The notes below the pieces were generated by a model that saw nothing but the letters and a program-made list of their open reading frames with translations, searched no databases and was not told the DNA's origin. DNA of 64,000 nt from Pannonibacter sp. XCT-53 (GTDB taxonomy: Bacteria > Pseudomonadota > Alphaproteobacteria > Rhizobiales > Stappiaceae), in NCBI RefSeq assembly GCF_009915765.1, contig NZ_JAABLQ010000001.1, positions 992,001-1,056,000 of the forward strand, in the 5' to 3' direction. Positions 60,102 through 64,000 of this stretch are shown piece by piece. Positions within the stretch are counted from its first letter, which is position 1. Every line of letters starts with the position of its first letter. Made by a program: the position numbers and the translations under genes.

Positions 60102-60617
60102 ATGGAACAACTTGCGAATGCGCTCGACCGGGTGAGCCGGGCAGTGGGCGCGGTGACGATCTGGTTTGCGCTGGCGATGGTGCTCCTGCAGTTCGTGATC
60201 GTGCTGCTGCGCTATGTCTTCGGCTATTCGTCGATCTTCCTGAACGAGGGTGTCCTCTACCTGCATGCCAGCGTGTTCATGCTGGGGGCCGGCTACACGC
60301 TGATGGTCAACGGCCATGTGCGCGTCGACATCTACTACGCCAAGGTCTCGCAGCGTCGGCAGGCGATGATCGACCTGTTTGGCCATGTGGTGCTGCTCGG
60401 CGGCTCGCTGGTGATGCTGCTGATCTATTCCTGGCCGACGGTGGCCCGCTCCTGGGCCATCCTGGAAGGCCCGATCTCGGTCGGCGGCATTCCCGCCTCG
60501 TTCCTCCTGAAGAGCCTCATTCCCGTCTTTTGCGTGCTGGTGCTGCTGCAGGGCCTGTCGGCCCTGCTCAGGGACTGCCTGCGCTTCTCGGGCCGCACCA
60601 GCGAAGGGGCAAAGTGA
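60102..60617 (+). CDS. TRAP transporter small membrane subunit (DctQ)
   Basis: A 171-residue protein with four membrane spans. VSRAVGAVTIWFALAMVLLQFVIVLLRYVFGYSS and SIFLNEGVLYLHASVFMLGAGYTL are the usual DctQ pattern, with a HVRVDIYYAK loop. It forms the membrane complex with the following gene, whose ATG overlaps its stop by one base. Confidence 0.92.
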   Translation: MEQLANALDRVSRAVGAVTIWFALAMVLLQFVIVLLRYVFGYSSIFLNEGVLYLHASVFMLGAGYTLMVNGHVRVDIYYAKVSQRRQAMIDLFGHVVLLGGSLVMLLIYSWPTVARSWAILEGPISVGGIPASFLLKSLIPVFCVLVLLQGLSALLRDCLRFSGRTSEGAK

Positions 60618-62161
60618 TGCCGCTTGATATCCTGATGTTTGCCGCGCTGATCGGGTTCATCCTGCTCGGCTATCCGGTTGCCTTCACCATTTCCGGCGTC
60701 GCGACGCTGTTTGCCCTCATCGGCTATTTCACCGGTGACTTCTCGCTCGGCCTGATGGGCGCGCTGGGGCAGCGCTTCTTTGCCGTTCTGACCAATCCGG
60801 TGCTGACCGCCATTCCGCTGTTCGTGCTGATGGGCGTGATCCTGGAAAAGAGCCGGATCGCGGAAGACCTCCTGGAGACCATGGGCCGGCTGTTCGGCAC
60901 CATGCGCGGGGGGCTCGGCGTGTCGGTGGTGCTGGTCGGCGCGCTGCTGGCCGCCTCGACCGGCATTGTCGGGGCGACGGTGGTGGCGATGGGCATGATC
61001 GCGCTGCCGGCGATGCTGCGCAACGGCTACAACCCGCGGCTCTCCTCGGGCCTCATCTGTGCCTCCGGCACGCTTGGGCAGATCATCCCGCCCTCGACGC
61101 TGCTGATCATCCTCGCCGACGTGATGTCCTCGGCCTTCCAGCAGGCGCAGTACAAGCAGGGCAAGTTCTCGATCGAGACGATCTCGGTCGGCCAGACCTT
61201 CGCAGCCGCGCTCGTTCCCGGCCTGCTCCTGGTGGTGCTCTATGTGGTCTACGTGCTCGTCCGGGCCTGGCTGGTGCCGTCCGACGCGCCGGCCATGAAG
61301 GCCCTGGACCGGCGGCCGACCCGCGGCGAGGTGGCCGGTGCGGTGCTGCCGGCGGTCATCCTGATCATCGCGGTGCTGGGGGCCGTGCTCTTCGGCATCG
61401 CCTCGCCCAACGAGGCGGCCGCCGTCGGCTCCATCGGTGCCATCCTGCTGGCCGGCTACAAGCAGGGGTGCTCGAAGCGCCTGATCCTGACGGGCGCGGC
61501 GGCGCTGTTCGCGCTGGCGATTGCCGCCGGCGCCTATCCGGTCCGCCTGCAACGCTCCGATGCGGGACTGCTGGAATATGCGGTGGCGGCGGTCTACAGC
61601 GGTCTGGCGCTGGTCGGCTGTGCGGCGGTGATCCTGTCGCTCAGGCAGACCATGAAGACGCGGACGCTGATCCCGGCGCTCACCCAGACGATGGTCGTCA
61701 CCTCGATGATCTTCGCCACGATCCTGATGGCCTCCTTCTTCTCGCTGGTCTTCGTCGGCCTGGGCGGGGAGCACCGCGTCGCGCAGATCCTGGAAGCGAT
61801 GCCGGGCGGGGCGACGGGGGCGCTGATCTTCGCCATGGCCTTCATCTTCATTCTCGGGTTCTTCCTCGACTTCGTCGAGATCGCGGTGATCCTGCTGCCG
61901 CTCCTGATCCCGCCGCTGATCATGATGGGCCATGACCCGGTGTGGCTGGCGGTGCTCATTGCGGTGAACCTGCAGAGCTCGTTCCTGACCCCGCCCTTCG
62001 GCTTCTCCCTGTTCTACCTGCGCGGGGCCGCGCCCAGGGAGGTGACGACGGGCATGATCTATCAGGGGGTGGTGCCTTTCATCCTCCTGCAGATCCTGGC
62101 CATGGCGCTGATCTGGGCCATGCCGGCCATCGGCACGGCGCTGCCGAAGCTGATGTTCTGA
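60617..62161 (+). CDS. TRAP transporter large permease (DctM)
   Basis: A 514-residue permease with about 12-13 hydrophobic segments. It has the DctM features YPVAFTISGVATLFALIGY, IPLFVLMGVILEKS, ASTGIVGATVVAMGMIALPAM, ASGTLGQIIPPST and LQSSFLTPPFGFSLFYLRG. It is longer than minimal DctM because of a central loop and extra spans (about residues 260-330), as in the keto-acid/mannitol-type subfamily. Confidence 0.93.
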   Translation: MPLDILMFAALIGFILLGYPVAFTISGVATLFALIGYFTGDFSLGLMGALGQRFFAVLTNPVLTAIPLFVLMGVILEKSRIAEDLLETMGRLFGTMRGGLGVSVVLVGALLAASTGIVGATVVAMGMIALPAMLRNGYNPRLSSGLICASGTLGQIIPPSTLLIILADVMSSAFQQAQYKQGKFSIETISVGQTFAAALVPGLLLVVLYVVYVLVRAWLVPSDAPAMKALDRRPTRGEVAGAVLPAVILIIAVLGAVLFGIASPNEAAAVGSIGAILLAGYKQGCSKRLILTGAAALFALAIAAGAYPVRLQRSDAGLLEYAVAAVYSGLALVGCAAVILSLRQTMKTRTLIPALTQTMVVTSMIFATILMASFFSLVFVGLGGEHRVAQILEAMPGGATGALIFAMAFIFILGFFLDFVEIAVILLPLLIPPLIMMGHDPVWLAVLIAVNLQSSFLTPPFGFSLFYLRGAAPREVTTGMIYQGVVPFILLQILAMALIWAMPAIGTALPKLMF

Positions 62162-62162
62162 G

Positions 62163-62819
62163 ATGGGCGGCGGCAAGCACAGTCCTGACGGCCTCAGCCT
62201 GCTGCGCTGGGGCGAGGGGCGGGCCATGCCCTGGAAGAACGGCGGCGGGATCACGCACGAGATCGCGGTCCGGCCGCCGGACGCCGGGTTTGAGACCTTC
62301 GACTGGCGCCTGTCCATGGCGGAGGTGGCCAGCGACGGGCCATTCTCGGCCTTCCCCGGCATTGATCGCACCCTTGCCCTGATGACCGGAGCGGGCATCC
62401 GCCTCTGCCTTGCCGACGGTGGCGAGATCCGCGTCGACGCGCCTGGCGCGCCGGCGCGCTTCGACGGGGAGATGGCCTGCGAGGGCCGGCTGATCGACGG
62501 CCCGATCCTCGATCTCAATGTCATGACGCGGCGCGCGCGGATGACCCACCGTCTGAGCCTCGTGACGCTGGATCCGGCCGGGCCGGCGCTGACACTGCCC
62601 GCCGGAGAGGCGGCGGCGGACGGCGAGGAGGGCAGTCCGGCCGCCACTGCGCTGATCTGCCACAGCGGTGTGGCCATGGTCGGGACGGGGGCGGAGCAGC
62701 TGGACCTGCGGCCGCGCGACGTGCTGATCCGCGAGACGGGAGCCGGCCCCCACCTGCGACTTGAGGCGGGCTGCGGCCTTCCGGCGGTCGTCTATCGCGT
62801 CGAGATCCTGCGGCGCTGA
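62163..62819 (+). CDS. hutD: HutD/Ves family protein
   Basis: A 218-residue cupin-like HutD protein. It begins GEGRAMPWKNGGGITHEIAV and continues FDWRLSMAEVASDGPFSAFPGIDRTL, the family hallmark. In Pseudomonas HutD is thought to govern or buffer hut operon activity, possibly by binding urocanate or formylglutamate. Here it starts one base after the TRAP permease stop, tying that transporter to histidine metabolism. Confidence 0.92.
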   Translation: MGGGKHSPDGLSLLRWGEGRAMPWKNGGGITHEIAVRPPDAGFETFDWRLSMAEVASDGPFSAFPGIDRTLALMTGAGIRLCLADGGEIRVDAPGAPARFDGEMACEGRLIDGPILDLNVMTRRARMTHRLSLVTLDPAGPALTLPAGEAAADGEEGSPAATALICHSGVAMVGTGAEQLDLRPRDVLIRETGAGPHLRLEAGCGLPAVVYRVEILRR

Positions 62820-62823
62820 CTGA

Positions 62824-62858
62824 GGCAGGCGGGCGGCACCGCCGCCCCCAAGGCCTGC
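62824..62858 (+). terminator. Composite hairpin after hutD
   Basis: Inner stem gggcggc-acc-gccgccc (62831-62847) inside an outer complementary pair ggcagg / cctgcc. No T-run. Likely end of the hut transcript. Confidence 0.5.
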
Positions 62859-63214
62859 CCCCCAGTCTGGCAGGTGTCCCCGGAAAGGCGGGCGGACGTC
62901 CGCTTGCGCGTCTTTGATGCCGGTCTGCCGCAGGGACAGGACGGATTCCACCCCGGAAATTCCGGCCCGCGGCCGGTCCGGCTTTTGCGCTTTCGCCAAG
63001 CCCGGTGTATACGGAGAGATCGGGATTGCAACTCGCCGCGGGTTTGTTGTCCTGCGGACACAAAACTGTCTCAACTCGCCGCTAATGCCCGGATCAAGGA
63101 CACGATCCGGCTTGCGCTGCCGCTGCCTCCTGCGGCGCTGCAACGGCGGCCAGTCCTGGGACCCGCCCGTCCCGCCGGTCCGGCTTCGGGCGCATGAAGG
63201 GAAGATTGATCAGA
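62859..63214. promoter_or_regulatory. Leader region of the secretion ABC transporter gene
   Basis: No gene seen. The 11-bp direct repeats caactcgccgc (63029-63039 and 63072-63082) flank a near-palindrome tttgttgtcc-tgc-ggacacaaa (63043-63064). gtgtatac at 63005-63012 may be promoter-like. A promoter with an unknown operator is the simplest reading. Confidence 0.4.
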
Positions 63215-64000
63215 ATGAAGAAGCGGACGCCTCTTGGCATGGCCCTGGCGAAGTTCCGGACAGTCCTCGGAACGACTTTCGTTTTCAGTTTCTTCATCAA
63301 CCTGCTGATGTTCGTCGGCCCGCTCTACATGCTGCAGGTCTATGACCGCGTGCTGATGAGCCGCAACGAGACCACGCTCCTGATGCTGACGCTGATCGCC
63401 TGCGGCATGCTGGTGGTCTACGGCATCCTTGAATATGTGCGCTCGCGCATGCTGGTCCGCGCCGGCATGCAGTTCGACGAGATGCTGGCGAGCCCGCTGT
63501 TCAACCGCGTGCTGAAGGGCACGCTGGCCAACCCGAGCCAGAACACCCAGTACGCGCTCGGCGACATCGACAAGCTGCGCGAGTTCCTGACCGGCAACGG
63601 CCTGCTTGCGCTGCTCGACGCGCCCTGGGTTCCGATCTTCCTGGTCGTCTGTTTCATCTTCGATCCGCTGCTCGGCTATGTGGCCCTGGGTGGCGCGGTG
63701 GCGATCTTCGTCCTGGCGCTGGCCAACGAAATCCTGACCCACAACGCGCTGCGCGACGCGGGCATTGCCTCCCAGACGGCGACGCATTTCGCCAACAGCT
63801 CGCTGCAGAACGCCGAAGTCATCCGGGCGCTCGGCATGGAAACCGCGCTGCGCGACCGCTGGAACGACCGTCACCGCGACATGATGGTGCTGCAGGCCAA
63901 GGCGAGCGACCGGGCCGGCGTCGTGATGACCGCCTCCAAGTTCGTGCGCATGGCGCTGCAGGTCTTCATCCTCGGCGCCGGTGCCTATTTGGTGCTCGAG
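63215..64000 (+). CDS. Type I secretion ABC transporter, N-terminal part (PrtD-like; cut by window end)
   Basis: 262 codons visible, open at the right edge. KKRTPLGMALAKFRTVLGTTF leads into the transmembrane domain: FSFFINLLMFVGPLYMLQVYDRVLMSRNETT, then LEYVRSRMLVRAGMQFD, LREFLTGNGLLALLDAPWVPIFL and ALGMETALRDRW. These are hallmarks of PrtD/HlyB-like exporters without a peptidase domain. The ATP-binding domain must lie beyond 64000. ATG 63194 is an alternative start, and neither start has a strong ribosome binding site. Confidence 0.9.
   Translation, partial: MKKRTPLGMALAKFRTVLGTTFVFSFFINLLMFVGPLYMLQVYDRVLMSRNETTLLMLTLIACGMLVVYGILEYVRSRMLVRAGMQFDEMLASPLFNRVLKGTLANPSQNTQYALGDIDKLREFLTGNGLLALLDAPWVPIFLVVCFIFDPLLGYVALGGAVAIFVLALANEILTHNALRDAGIASQTATHFANSSLQNAEVIRALGMETALRDRWNDRHRDMMVLQAKASDRAGVVMTASKFVRMALQVFILGAGAYLVLE

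Noticed and set aside
60425..62677. A 750-codon minus-strand frame opposite the TRAP genes
   Set aside because: Its His/Asp/Arg/Gln-rich composition without any fold or motif is typical of the complement of membrane-protein codons. The plus-strand DctQ/DctM genes are unmistakable.

Overview
The window is high-GC DNA from an alphaproteobacterium, probably a member of the Hyphomicrobiales. This is judged from gene content, codon use and two families of intergenic palindromic repeats of the kind common in rhizobia-like genomes; genus is not determinable by eye, though Stappiaceae-like genera would fit. Almost all of it is catabolism: five nutrient modules in a row, each with its own transporter and usually its own regulator. 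No rRNA, tRNA, CRISPR array, insertion sequence or phage gene was seen.

Layout. (1) 0.1-9.4 kb: an IclR regulator and a divergent, tightly packed operon for L-fucose. It encodes a ribose-type ABC importer and the five enzymes of the non-phosphorylating route (fucose dehydrogenase, fuconolactonase, fuconate dehydratase, 2-keto-3-deoxyfuconate dehydrogenase, FAH-type hydrolase). (2) 9.4-22.3 kb: a minus-strand operon with a peptide-family ABC importer, a GNAT acetyltransferase, a GH20 beta-N-acetylhexosaminidase and an unrecognised protein. It is divergent from a 1116-residue hybrid sensor kinase whose layout, phospho-acceptor positions and C-terminus closely resemble Vibrio ChiS, the DNA-binding chitin sensor. 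(3) 22.3-34.6 kb: GH42 and GH36 galactosidases, a galactose dehydrogenase-like SDR, lactonase, DgoK, DgoA, a CUT1 ABC importer and IclR regulator; the galactonate dehydratase gene is absent. (4) 35-45.2 kb: a GlcNAc/MurNAc module with MurQ, ABC importer and Gfo/Idh/MocA protein on one strand, and a BadF-type kinase, GntR regulator, SIS-domain deaminase and NagA on the other. (5) 45.2-50.8 kb: three small envelope hypotheticals and a surface polysaccharide group (TupA-like, flippase, GumK-like glycosyltransferase). (6) 50.8-62.8 kb: the histidine utilisation locus hutC-hutF and hutI-hutH-hutG-hutU, with a TRAP transporter and hutD. (7) 63.2 kb to the end: the start of a type I secretion ABC transporter.

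Working together: the glycosidases lack signal peptides, so oligosaccharides appear to be imported whole and cleaved in the cytoplasm. Fucose, galactose and GlcNAc then go to pyruvate, lactate, glyceraldehyde-3-phosphate and fructose-6-phosphate. Importer operons repeatedly place the binding-protein gene first, followed by a strong hairpin and then the permeases. The most interesting find is the ChiS-like sensor beside a chitin-oligosaccharide-type importer and hexosaminidase, outside the vibrios.
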